The notes under the pieces were generated by a model. That model searched no databases. It had not been told where the DNA came from and saw only the letters and a program-made list of their open reading frames with translations. A program made the translations under genes and the position numbers. A DNA stretch of 64,000 nt from Mactra quadrangularis (taxonomy: Eukaryota > Mollusca > Bivalvia > Venerida > Mactridae): NCBI GenBank assembly GCA_025267735.1, contig CM046299.1, forward strand, positions 35,416,887-35,480,886. Direction: 5' to 3'. Positions 20,970-31,741 of the stretch are shown here, piece after piece (position 1 is the first letter of the stretch; each line of letters begins with the position of its first letter).

Positions 20970-21912
20970 AATCTTCGCGAACAGATATCCTGTAGAGAAT
21001 TATCGTACAGGATCTCTACTGTCTCCGTGGAAGGTCACGTCGAGATGAGCTTTGTGTCGACCAATCAATGCGTGGCTTTCATCTAGACGAAACACTATTC
21101 ACTATAACATTTTGATTTCGTAATTTCTTTTTTTAGACCAAGTTTTGCTAGTTAATTAACAGCGGTATTATTCAGTCTACGATTGGACAGCTCATTTCAA
21201 ATTGCGTGACGTAGACGATGTAAACAAGTTACGTATCATAACAATGCATTCTATAAATAGAAGGTGAAGATATCACCTCTATACTAAGACGCACAACCGT
21301 CTCAAAATTCGGCGTTGGTACGCAACAGAATATAGTGCGGCGCATGAAGACAAAATCGTTGGATTTTTTCGTTTTTTGATAAAATCGTAGTTAAAATGTA
21401 AAATAAATGATCACCCATAGTTACAGGAATATAAATCTATATATACAAAGTACTTTTAAACCTCTATAGGTAAAGGTGCATAGTTAAACCGTGTGTTCTA
21501 CTTTCGATTTCAAATTACTGTGTATAGAATGACAGATGTAAACACGTTATGGTGAGGGTTTAACTACCGGTAAAGAGTTTAATTTAAAAAGGAAAGTTGG
21601 TTGGATAGTCAAATTTTATTGAGTAGACACAAAATTCATACGCTATTTTATTCAGTATACTTGATGGGGGAAATTGTTAGAATGTAAACATTGCCACGTG
21701 CTTTTAGGTAAATAAACAGTTTTCCCGTGATGCGCGGCGTCTCCGTACAGAGGTCAGTCAGACCGTTTGTGTACAGAATGATAACAATGTCGTCATTAAT
21801 ATTATGATGAGAAAAGGTCACCTGAACGTGACCTTCGTTTGGAAAAGGCCAGATCTAAATTAGCGAGTAGGCGAGCGGAAAAATTAAAATCGGGTTTTAA
21901 TCAGATTGGTCC
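20970..21912. mobile_element. Unclassified insertion of about 0.94 kb in the LINE
   Basis: The LINE sequence breaks at about 20970 and resumes at about 21913. The junctions show imperfect repeats of the target (GTCACATTG left, GTCCCATGA right). The insert ends are a short inverted pair (CAATCT at 20973, AGATTG near 21908). No frame inside resembles a transposase. The 7-9-bp duplication would suit a hAT-type or similar element, but the ends are too short to classify. Confidence 0.5.
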
Positions 21913-22423
21913 CATGATATACATTTAGGTGCTTCCTGTCTTTTGAGAAGGTATGAATGTGTTAATCTGGTATGACCAATTCTACATCGCGTAATTACTA
22001 TTTGATCTCGTCTACTAGCAAATATTATTGACAAAGATGAATCAAGGATTGGCTTTATGTCATGTAACTTATTAAAAATAGCACTGTTCCACATTGTTTG
22101 CCATTTTGACTTAATAAACGTGTTGATTGAACACTTGAAGTCACAGCTTGGTAATTTGATATCTACTGGTAGAAGGTTTAAAAATTCTTTAGCCAAATGT
22201 CTACTTTTTCATTTCCAGGTACACATTTCATAGTCGTTTTTAACGCGCAGACCAAATGGTTTAATTTCGTTTGGTTTGTTGTCAAATTTATCAATGTAAT
22301 TTGGCTTGAAAACTACTTTTCGCTTCGGGTTATTTTCATTTAAAATTTTGTAGCAGGGATAAAGAGTTAATGTTAAGCATTTACCCCAGGGTACTAAGAA
22401 ACATTGACACTGAAGTGTGACTT

Positions 22424-22713
22424 AACCCGGGTCGATAGCGCAGTTGGTAGCGCGCCGGGATTTGGATACTCGTGCCCGAGGGGGTGCGGGTTCGAATCCC
22501 ACCTGGGGAGGTTATACCCTTCCATGAAAATTTGACAAAAATGTCGAGTTTCCTCCATTGATTAGATAATATGGAGAAGTTTCCGGCCTTGTGGAAGGGT
22601 AGGTGAGTACTGGTTATAGACAAAGGTCCAGGAAAGCTAGGTTAGGTGCGCTGGACGCCGTAAAATGACCTAAATTGTGTTGACACGGCGTTAAATCCAA
22701 TAAACAAACAAAC
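22424..22713 (+). repeat. SINE family 2, full copy with 11-bp target duplication
   Basis: The tRNA-like head GGTCGATAGCGCAGTTGG (A box) and GGGTTCGAATCCC (perfect B box) is followed by the family body and a GACGCCGTAAAATGACC tail ending in (CAAA)n. AAGTGTGACTT flanks it at 22413-22423 and 22714-22724, a perfect target-primed duplication. It interrupts the minus-strand LINE. Confidence 0.95.
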
Positions 22714-22724
22714 AAGTGTGACTT

Positions 22725-23330
22725 GTCGGTATATGGGTATAAAATTACAAAAACTGATTAATTGTGCTACACACATGGTATATACAGTGAGATATAATTT
22801 TACTTATGTCAAATAATGTCAACAACGTTAGAATAGAATTTAATCCCTTCGATCATGTCGGCCAGATATCACGTGACCTATGATTTCTTTCATATCTTGT
22901 CTAAAGGTGATTGATATAAATACTCGCTATACTGAAGAACTTAGGTGAAAAAAGACGCCATGATAGTGTTTACGCATGATTTAAAACCTAACTTTTCTAG
23001 AAATTTGAATTAAAAGTATACCAAGAATGATCAAAGAACATGTTGAAATGTGTTTTTAAGAAATAAAAACGTTAAAATCATTTTTCTGAATGTATTAAGA
23101 ATCGATCTTCACGCCAGCAGATATCACAACTGCATCAAGAATCTTTTTATTTCGGCTTTGGATTAGCTCCTTTGATCAAGGACAATGGTTGATACTGGAC
23201 TTTAAACATGGTTCTATGCACATGCCTCCTTGTATGTTTCCTTCTATGTACAATGACAAACTGAATTGTCGGTGATAGTTTTAAAAAAAATGAGTAATTC
23301 ATCAGTAGCGATACATGACATAAAACCACA
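22725..23330. other. Non-coding; possibly LINE remnant at left edge
   Basis: Nothing firm. The first bases may continue the interrupted LINE, but I could not confirm motifs. Confidence 0.4.
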
Positions 23331-23418
23331 GGCGGCCGGCGCGGTCCAAAATCAAAAACACTATAATTACATGTATATACATGTATAGTGGTTTTGCTTT
23401 GGGACCGTGCCGGCCGCC
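23331..23418. mobile_element. 88-bp hairpin, GC-rich ends
   Basis: GGCGGCCGGCGCGGTCC at the left is inverted at the right (GGGACCGTGCCGGCCGCC). The loop side contains a second inverted pair around ATGTATATACAT. The structure fits a tiny MITE. No clear target duplication. Confidence 0.65.
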
Positions 23419-24123
23419 TATGTATAAAACAGAGTATTGTAAAAGATTTCCTGTAACACTATTACAAGTACACTGTTGCAATTAGATTGTAAACGTGTAC
23501 CTTGTAACTAACTGGTATCATGATAGTATAATGAAAGTTCAACCAATCTTTCCAACAGTTTATATATCTTATCTCATAACAAGCTTAAATTGTCAACTAT
23601 GGCGGATAAAAACAGGTACACGTAGAGCATAATTCTTGTGGATTTAACATCTATAAAATCAGTCTGAAGTATCAGCTTTATTTGTTGTTGTTCTTTTTGT
23701 TTGTTTGTCAGACCACTTCAATGTTTCAAAGCAGCATGGACTGGTTTCTTGACAGTTTAAATCAAACCTCATCAGTTCAATATTGTTATAATGACTTGAT
23801 CGGAAATAAGTGGGCACTGACTTAATGAAGGAAGGATGCTTTACACACATATATCGGGCAACATTTATTTCAATTTTCAATACTGTTACTCATTAAGACC
23901 ATATTGTGCTTTAAAAAAATGAATGTTCACGAAAAAGATTGATGTTTACTTGTTGTGGAATAAACATTACAAGTGTTACACTCTATATATAACTGTTCAA
24001 TTAAGGTTGCCACAGGTTGTCAGATTATGGTGTGATTATTTACTAAAATAAAGGGTTTCAAAACCTTAGGCGAACTTGGTGATATTTATGTGTTAAATTT
24101 CAACACATAATCCTCACGACCAC
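23419..24123. other. Non-coding DNA
   Basis: No gene or repeat recognised; the few short frames lack any family resemblance. Confidence 0.45.
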
Positions 24124-24217
24124 GGAGTAATCGTACATTAATACCACATTCGTATTCAATGTAAAGAATATTCTTGCATAAAGGTCAGGTCGGGATCAAT
24201 CTTTACGCACAATACTA
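24124..24217 (-). repeat. Diverged end of the 4071-5040 transposon family
   Basis: On the minus strand this reads GATCCCGACCTGACCTTTAT then GCAAGAATATTC and ATTGAATACGAA, in the same order as 4085-4135. Confidence 0.75.
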
Positions 24218-24282
24218 TTTATTTAATGATAAATTCACTAAAAAACATTCTTGTGCCTTGTAACGGCGTTTATAACACAACT

Positions 24283-24418
24283 TATACACCCGTGTCTGAT
24301 ATGATTATAATAGATACAGAAGGAATTCGTGTACATACTTCTAGTGTTTAAATACTACACTGATATTCTAGGTCCTTTAAAATGAGGACCCGAACATCAT
24401 ATCAGACACGGGTGTATA
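24283..24418. mobile_element. 136-bp MITE with perfect 23-bp TIRs
   Basis: 24283-24305 and 24396-24418 are perfect inverted repeats starting TATACACCCGTGTCTGATAT. The terminal TA may be the target duplication. It directly abuts the next TIR element at 24419. Confidence 0.8.
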
Positions 24419-25401
24419 GTCTAACAGAATTAACCTGAGCATGACCTTTATGCAAGAATATATTAAACTCAGTGGGTCCATTCCAATCATACACTCCGAG
24501 TGCTCGGAGTGGAGTAGCTGAATGGAACGTGTCTGCTCCAGAACGAGATCGGAATTAGAAAAACCAACATGGCGACCATCTGTCAACTATTCACACTATT
24601 GGAGACAGATAGCAGGACGAAGCCTCAGTTGATGATATAATGCCTTTGCAAGCTTCTATTGTATAGGTCTTGTATGTTAAATTATAGTGTTGATATTGAC
24701 GTTTTTCAAAATAATGTTTTGGCTTTTTGTACCATAGAGCGTTGACTGTTGCCATTCTAAAGGGTAAAACTGTTTAAGTATACACACCAAAATACTACAA
24801 AAAGTTTAATTAAAGTAACATATTACTGATTTGATTGACATTTAAGCTTAACCCTGTCAAAATTGCTCCATAACATTAAGAAAATATACAGCCTTATTTC
24901 ACAAACCGCCTCATGCCGCCATTACTACAACAACAACTACTCTCTCTGCACCACCTATATTTTTAGAGCGGATTGAGCACACTCGGAGCGCACTCTTTTG
25001 TCGTTCCTTTGCACATAGGAGTACTCCGAGCACTCCGAGCGCATGATTGGAATGGACCCAGTATTTACAGTCTATTTTTGTCTTCGTTTGTAAATCGCGC
25101 TTTATCGGAAGCTTTCGGGAAAAAAACACGTACTGAAAAACTAATGTTGTTTTTATAAAAATAAATACTTTGAACCTCTGCCATAATATTGCTGACTTAC
25201 TTGTTTCCTCAAAAACAAATGTGTCCAAAATTAAAAGTACAATAACATGCCACTTTTAATAAAGTGATTTATAGTCACATCGGTAGTTATAAACACGTGT
25301 ATAACTGTATAAACACAGGTACGGAATCTCACGTTTTAATGTAAGTGAAGTGTGTTATTATTATAATTAGGTAATTCAAACTCAGGTTAATTCTGTTGGA
25401 C
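24419..25401. mobile_element. 983-bp TIR element holding a nested MITE
   Basis: Ends GTCTAACAGAATTAACCTGA (24419) and its complement ending at 25401 are inverted with one mismatch over 21 bp. Just inside, ATGACCTTTATGCAAGAATA is shared with the 4071-5040 family. The middle is occupied by the element at 24474-25059. No transposase; flanking duplication unclear. Confidence 0.65.
24474..25059. mobile_element. 586-bp Harbinger-like MITE, AGT duplication
   Basis: TIRs start GGGTCCATTCCAATCAT and continue with CTCGGAGTGCTCGGAGT-type repeats at both ends. AGT flanks both sides (24471-24473, 25060-25062). A 3-bp duplication and GGG ends fit PIF/Harbinger, although the usual target is TWA. Nested in the element at 24419-25401. 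Confidence 0.7.
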
Positions 25402-25635
25402 TTTAACATAATTGAACTAGTCCATGGACATTTTACTACGTTTATCAATTTAACTATACATTTTACAAGCACCTAACACCAAGCCAGGTAGCATTCCCAC
25501 TCAGTTACATACTACTGAGTGTCCAAGGAATCGCTTTCCTGGCTGTTAAAACTATACTCTATCATATCTATACTGCCCTCTATCAAACTTGAATGTATGT
25601 ACAGTATTTGTGTTTTTGTTTCTTTTTTTCACTTG

Positions 25636-25758
25636 GTTTAACGCAGTGTCAACACAATTTAGGTCATTTTACGGCGTCCAGCGCACCTAACTTAGCTTTC
25701 CTGGACCATTGTCTATAACCAGTACTCACCTACCCTTTCACAAGGCCGGAAACTGTCG
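25636..25758 (-). repeat. SINE family 2, 3' part, minus strand
   Basis: Minus-strand match to the family tail: CCGGCCTTGTGAAAGGGTAG, GTACTGGTTATAGACAATGG and the ACGCCGTAAAATGACC block. Confidence 0.9.
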
Positions 25759-26059
25759 ACTGGAAGGTAGACAGACGACCTGCACCATAACATAATACGA
25801 CCGAAGGATCCTTCGGTGTATAAAAAGCATTATTATATTTGAAGATTTTGGTAGAGTCGTTTTCAAACGACTAAGTACTTTTTTTGCAGTACAAGGCAGT
25901 GTCATTGTGGATATAGGGGCTTAAACTAATGTCTAAAATGCCGTGTATACTTTCGTGTCTGTTATATTATATAATTATAGTTTCTTTGAGCATTGTTGTA
26001 TGTTAAGTATTTAAATATATGAGGATTCATTTAAGGCTTCAAATGGATGTTTTAACCGC

Positions 26060-26774
26060 TTTTAGTTGAGAAATAAGATGACGTTGCATACTGTTTGTGG
26101 TAAAATGGGGAATTGTTGAAGACTGGATATTATATGGTGACATGATAGTGTGAAGGATTATCAACCTTGTGATATATACAATATGTATGAGACAGGACTG
26201 TTTTATCGGGCTTCACCTAATAAAGCATTTCCTGTAAGTGACAATGGTTGGTAAGGAGGAAGAATTTCAAAGACGGGATAGCAGTGATGCTTGGTGTGAA
26301 GATGATTAGATATTGGTAAGGCTGTTAAGCCAATGTGATTTAGAAATTAAAGTGTAAATAAGCTACCATTTGGACATTTAATAAGAAGGGGTGGATGTAT
26401 ACAGATTATTCATAGATTGGATTAAATTATTTGATAATAAAATGAAGAAAGCTCCGAGTAAAAGTGTTTTACTATTAGATAATGCTCCATTCCATCTTTG
26501 TAATTTGATACATTGTAATGTGAAAGTTGTGTTCTTGCCTGCTGATACCACAACAGTTTTAAAGCCTCTTGATCAAGGAATAATTCAAGTCATGAAGCAG
26601 AAATTTAGGGAATTGTTATTAAGAAGTGTAATAACCAAAATTAACGATAATGAGAAAGGTACTGCAAAAACTGTTTCAAAGGGAATTGGTATACTAGACG
26701 CCATAAAGTGGCTAACGTCTGCAGTAAAAGATATTCAGCTAGAGTTGGTCAGAAAGAGTTTCATACCTCTTTAA
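26060..26774 (+). pseudogene. Tigger/pogo transposase relic, copy 1
   Basis: 26060-26390 encodes, with several stops, the start of the DDE_1 catalytic region (YNMYETGLFYRASPNKAF, GKAVKPMWF). 26391-26774 is open and encodes FIDWIKLFDNKMKK, SVLLLDNAPFHLC (second Asp), VVFLPADTTTVLKPLDQGII, MKQKFRELLLR. These are the diagnostic pogo/Tigger blocks. The CENP-B-like DNA-binding half is missing. The end runs straight into a second copy of its own start. Confidence 0.85.
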
Positions 26775-27286
26775 GTTGAGACGTAAGATAACATTAACTA
26801 CTGTTTGTGGTGAAAGTGGCAGTGTTGATCTGGGAACTGTTGATGACTGGATTAGTAAGTTACATGATAGTGTGAAGGATTATCAACCTTGTGATATATA
26901 CAACATGGATTAGACAGGACTGTTTTGTCGGGCTTCACCTGATGAAATATTATCTGTGAGTGGACAAGATTGTAAAAGGGGAAGAAATCTAAGAACAAGA
27001 TAACAGCGATGTTGTGTAAATATGACTGGTCAGTTTGAGAAATCATTATTGGTAAGGCTGCTAAGCCAATGTGCTTTAGAAATTTACATGTAAATAAGCT
27101 AGTAGTTGTTTGGACATAGAAAGAAAGCGTGGATTACAAGCAGAATATTCATGCATTGGATTAAATTATTTGATAAGGAAATCAAGTTACCTGACCGTAG
27201 AATCGTTTTATTGTTAGATAATGCTTCGTCCCATCCTAGTGAATTGAAACTTGGTCATGTGAAAGCTGTGTTCTTTCTTCCCCTTA
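26767..27286 (+). pseudogene. Tigger/pogo transposase relic, copy 2 (tandem)
   Basis: Repeats copy 1 with a period of about 707 bp: VDDWISKLHDSVKDYQPCDI, YNMD-stop-TGLFCRASPDE, and RIFMHWIKLFDKEIK with VLLLDNASSHPS. It carries more stops than copy 1, has lost the C-terminal part, and is joined at about 27286 to a LINE polymerase fragment. Confidence 0.8.
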
Positions 27287-28805
27287 ACATGGGCGGTCTC
27301 CAAGGATTTATCTTGGGATCCTTACTTATCAATATATTTATTAACAATATTTTTCCTTTTTTGCTGAAGATAGTAATTTATACAATTACGCAGATGATAA
27401 CTCTCTTTCCTTTTCTTACCATGATATTGATCATGTTAAATCTACTCTAGAAAATGGTAGTCTGTCTTTTATTCAATGGGCCTCCGACAATAAAATACAG
27501 GCTATTCTAACATAGGCACGTGCGTTTTCACTCTTTATTTGATGTGACGTCATCTATGCTTTATTATTCAACAAAATGTAGCTCGTGACGGCTGTTGAAA
27601 TTTTACTCCCCACGTTAAATGCGCAAAGCCGAAAATGGCGCACGAGTTTATAAGGGTTGACTTTTACAATTTGGTTTCTATTCTATAATTAAGATTTTAA
27701 TATTTTTTGTTCGGAATAAGAAACACCTATCCGTGAGAATTGTGTAAATAAATGCTATTTTCGGCCTTTGCACAGGGGTGGATTTCAACAGCATGACGTT
27801 TCTGACAGTTAAAAATAGTTCTATAAATATATCTTTTCTACGGATGTATTTTACGATGTTAGAATCGAAATAACTTACAGTTGTCTATATTTTGTTGTCT
27901 AATAAAATATAGGCACTCGTTTGATGCGCTTATTAAATCACTCGTGCTAAAGCACTCGTGATTTAATCATACGCGCATCACAACTCGTGCCTATATTTTA
28001 TTAGACAACAAAATATAGACAACTGTAAGTTATTTCTTAAATCCTGACTATAAGTTCAGTCATTATTAATAGTTAAGAAACCCTTAAATCAAACATTTCT
28101 TTCTCTGTTGGTGGTATTAATATCATTTTTGAAAAAGAAGTCAAACTACTTGATGTCACAAAATATTTAATGCTTAATTGTATATCTCATATATTGAATG
28201 TATGTAAAAAAGCTTCCAGACAATTAAATGAAAACGACTGGGTAAAAAACTTTGTAAATTAGTTAAACTCTCCATTTATTATTATTTATTCATTTGTCAT
28301 GTCCAACTTTATTTTTTGTCCCCTTACATGGCATTCTTGCGGTGAAACCAACGCCAAACAATAAAAGAAAAATCAAGAACGAGCTCTTCGTTGTATATAC
28401 AATGGTTACATTTCTTCATATTGCAATTTACTTAGTAAATCTAAACTTCCCCATTTCAAGGTTAGACGTTAAAAACCATGGCACTAGAAGCATACAAAGT
28501 CATAAATAACGATGAAAATACTCCTAATTTATCTAAATGACCTCCTACTTAAAAAGATTCTTCTCAATCTTTTAGGTACTCAAATACAGTTAGCCTGCCT
28601 ATGGTGAAAACATCAAGGTATGGCCTCAGTTCTCAAACATGGCGGTTGGTTTATATCCCGTTTCAAAATTTAAATTAAAACTAACATGAATAAAAATGGC
28701 GACTTGTACTGTATTTATTGATTTATATTGTTTTGCATTGTATTTGTATACACTTGTATTTATGTCATGTTTGCTCTGTTTTGTGTACCAAAGGCAAATA
28801 CTAAG
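27287..28805 (+). pseudogene. LINE (CR1/L2-like) polymerase to 3' end, interrupted
   Basis: 27290-27500 encodes GLQGFILGSLLINIFINNIF and, one frame on, LYNYADDNSLSF (polymerase catalytic YADD) and LSFIQWASDNKIQA. The element resumes at about 28042 with NPD, SVGGINI, EKEVKLLDVT, NVCKKASRQLNE, PLTWHSCGET, QERALRCIYN and SKLPHFKVRR, in broken frames, and its 3' UTR fades near 28805. The gap 27503-28041 is an insertion containing a perfect 50-bp-arm hairpin. Dead copy. Confidence 0.8.
27867..28036. repeat. 170-bp palindrome with perfect 50-bp arms
   Basis: 27867-27916 and 27987-28036 are exact reverse complements (outer end GAAATAACTTACAGTTGTCT). The middle adds a second near-palindrome around CACTCGTGCTAAAGCACTCGTG. 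It forms the right part of a 0.54-kb insertion in the LINE. Perfect arms suggest recent origin or gene conversion. Confidence 0.9.
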
Positions 28806-29941
28806 ACGATTTGTTAACCAATTTCTGTAAGTATCACTTACTACCTTCCTGTTAGAAGTACAGTATCTTAAAGTGGCACACATATTCTAAATGACTTGTT
28901 AACAAATAACGAGATACTTAACTTGTTTACTAATAGATGTAGATATATCACGTGATATATTTCATCATTTACAAAAGTAAATACATGTACTAGAAGATAG
29001 ACATTTTGTCCTTTTACATCCATTTAAACATAGTATATTCGCTTAGAAAAAAAGACAAGTTAGGCAAACTTTCTGTTAATCAGGATTTCAATGATGTACT
29101 CAAGTCTTGATTTATATCTGGTCTAATTATTCTTTATACATGTATATAAATTGGTTCCATTAAGAACACGACAGTCTAATTCATCATTCACTTTGTACTT
29201 CGTTTAAAGTAATGTAAGATTTTATATACTTAACAAATTAACAGCCACGAAAGGAACTATCCATTTAAAATACGTGGATAATATAGCTTTTTAGCCGAGA
29301 AATCCATACTCGTACATATTGTGAGACATATGTTTTTAAGATTAATCGTAAAGAAAGTTGTTTTTAGAAATCTAGAGGAAGATCATGAATATAATGACCT
29401 TGGACTGTTTTCATCTCACTGGACATTTTGTTCTTATTCAACGACAAATAACCCGAAAACAAAATGCCTTTAAACATTTTAGTGCAATTGCATAAGTTAA
29501 TAGGGTTTATGCAATTTGTTAAAATAGTTTGTAGGCACTATAACATCAGGTTCACGAAATTTCGAAATACTAAAACATTGAAGAAATTGTAAGAATTTAA
29601 AATTCTGTCGCTGCCTTCGTCTACAAGAATACAATTGCATGAGGTATTAATGGTGAACTATGGTTAGTGTAAAGTGAACGACAAAATTGTATTCAAGATT
29701 CTAGTACAATAATAAAACACAGCGCACGGGATTTTACTCACAAATCGTCAAAGATTTATACATTATTGTTGAAAGTTACACACCAGCGCTCTGTGTAGAA
29801 ATTTACAAAATGAAATAGACTATATCCGGAATTCAAATATTTGGGTTTTCCCCTCCGGTACAAACATTCACCGTTACAATGAAAAACATGTGTACAAAGA
29901 ACAATAGGGTTTAACCCATAGTTCGTGCTATTTAGTAAGTA
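28806..29941. other. Non-coding DNA
   Basis: No gene or classed repeat recognised. Confidence 0.45.
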
Positions 29942-30095
29942 AAGGATATTAACTGAGTGCGAGGGTTTTCTGAGTTACAACAACCTGGCCGCGGACTTCT
30001 CGTGAAAATCCGAAAACGCGAAGCGTTTGAGGATTTTGAGAAGTCCAAGGCCATGTTGTTTTAACACAGAAAATCCGTAGCACGAGGTTAATATC
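29942..30095. repeat. 154-bp imperfect palindrome
   Basis: GGATATTAAC at the left pairs with GTTAATATCC at the right. Inner pairs include TTTTCTG/CAGAAAA, CAACA/TGTTG, GGACTTCTC/GAGAAGTCC and AAAATCC/GGATTTT, with a loop of AAACGCGAAGCGTTT. A hairpin MITE-like structure. Confidence 0.8.
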
Positions 30096-30297
30096 CGACT
30101 TACACAACGATTCGAGTGATTATGTACATCGACTGGGCATGGACTTCATATTTGCAAACGAATTTGACTTGGGTGCATCCTTTTCTCTTACGAGCGATTA
30201 AGTGGATCTGAAACTTTTAATGAACAGATAACGAGCGAAATTTTGAATAAATGTTTTAGAATCTGCCACGGTAAATAATATTTGTTAATTATAATAA

Positions 30298-30390
30298 TAA
30301 TAAAGTTCAATAAATGAATCTAGAAACTTAATTAACAATAATTGCATAATAATAAGTTTCTGGATTCATTTATTGTTTAATTTTTTATTA
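30298..30390. repeat. Palindrome, AT-rich
   Basis: TTCAATAAATGAATCTAGAAACTT is reversed to AAGTTTCTGGATTCATTTATT with one mismatch around a short AT loop. Confidence 0.75.
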
Positions 30391-30810
30391 ATGCTAGTAT
30401 TTGTTCTTATTCAATGCCATTATCTCATTTTCGGTAAATTACGCAATTCTACGTCTTATATGGACAAAGTCATGAGCAGTGTTATTTTAATACTTATTCT
30501 CGATCATATCTAATTTGGTAGTATTATTGTAAGTCAATAAGCCAGAATTTGAAGTATCTCAGGTGGTTAACATCACTACTAACATCATTATACATGAATA
30601 AATACATCATATTCATATTTCATAACTTTTGAAGAAACCCTAAGTTCTGATTATATTTTCGAAATGATTTAAGTTTTGTAATAAACATTTCATGGAAATA
30701 CAAAAAGTTTTGTAATAAATATAATATATCAAAATTAAACAGTTCGTGTTTATTTTAAATTCTAAATTTTCACGTAGACTGCGTTCCATTTATTACACGA
30801 ATTGAAATTT

Positions 30811-30903
30811 CACGAGGGCAGGTCTTTCTTTTTCACGTGGCCGGGTTGATATCTAAATATCAACTCACCCACGTGAAAAAGAACAACTCGCTCAAGTGAA
30901 ATC
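30811..30903. repeat. 93-bp palindrome with CACGTGAAAAAG arms
   Basis: TTTCAC...CTTTTTCACGTGG pairs with CCACGTGAAAAAG...GTGAAA, with a GTTGATAT/ATATCAAC centre. Same general style (CTCG/CGAG plus GTGAAA) as neighbouring palindromes. Confidence 0.8.
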
Positions 30904-31128
30904 TTTTGTTTTACAAGGGGGTTCCGAAATATATCAACCCATGTTAAACAAAGGAAGCGGTGTGTAAATATGTGTAGAAAACTTTGTTTGTACCGGCTGT
31001 GCAAGGACGGAAAACTCCATAAATTTTAATTCCGGATTAGGTCTATCAACAAGCGTTTTAATAACTTACAACGCACTGCCTTCTCGTGCTAGAATTGACA
31101 CAAAATTAACCAGCTTTCCAATCAGTTA

Positions 31129-31738
31129 GGCTAGTAATCCATAGTTCCGTGCTCCGTCGTTTGTGTCCGTGTCCGTGTCCGCGATATTTCGTTCAACAAG
31201 AATATCGTTGGGTCTATTCCATACGTCCGGTTCGCTTCCGTGTCAGTATCCGTGCCGTTTCGCTCAGCAAGCGAAATTTTACGTACACGGAGGGTTCACG
31301 GATGCATACAGTATTGTACAGGAAACGCCACTCGAATACAAAAAAAAACCAATTTAATTGCCAAAGATACTTGAGAAAAAAGTAATTGAAACTGTAATTA
31401 AAACAATTTATGATTGCACTCATAGCGACAACAAATGAACGTCGATGAAATGGAATATATGGAATTCAGCGGCAAAATCACTGAAGATAGAAGGCATTGT
31501 ATATTTCGTTAAGCAATCACAGTAACCAACATTAGCCTGTGGTGAAATGTCTCACTTTCTACAGAAAAGGACTTTGTATGAATCTTCAACAACTGCAATT
31601 GACACTTAATTAGCTTTCACGCTTAATATACGGACGCCTTAAACGAAAATATGGAATACCCCTCACGGACGTGAACAATACGGACTCGGACGCGTACACG
31701 GCACGGACGACGGATCACGGAACAATGGAATACTAGCC
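31129..31738. mobile_element. 610-bp PIF/Harbinger-type MITE, TTA duplication
   Basis: TIRs start GGCTAGTAATCCATAGTTCC (left) and GGCTAGTATTCCATTGTTCC (right, reversed). TTA flanks both sides (31126-31128, 31739-31741), the TWA target typical of Harbinger. Subterminal GTCCGTGTCCG-type tandem motifs occur at both ends. No transposase. Confidence 0.9.
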
Positions 31739-31741
31739 TTA

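Larger units (their letters stand above)
19812..22423 (-). pseudogene. LINE (I-like) 3' half on minus strand with two insertions
   Basis: Same family as 13311-15970. From the right: 22375-22230 (polymerase C-terminal region, KPNYIDKFD and KPFGLRVKN), 22196-21913 (LLPVDIKLPSCDFKCSINTF, IVITRCRIGHTRLTHSYLL), then 20969-20811 (HFNVKHVLLDCQDLKYI) and 19937-19812 (3' UTR with GCGCCGTAAAACCC and a (CAAA)n tail). The gaps are a Tc1 element at 19938-20808 and an unclassified insert at about 20970-21912. A SINE at 22424 bounds it on the right. Frameshifts make it inactive. Confidence 0.85.

Noticed and set aside
31149..31385. Short plus-strand frames rich in Ser/Val/Arg
   Set aside because: They translate the GTCCGTGTCCG subterminal repeats of the Harbinger-type MITE.
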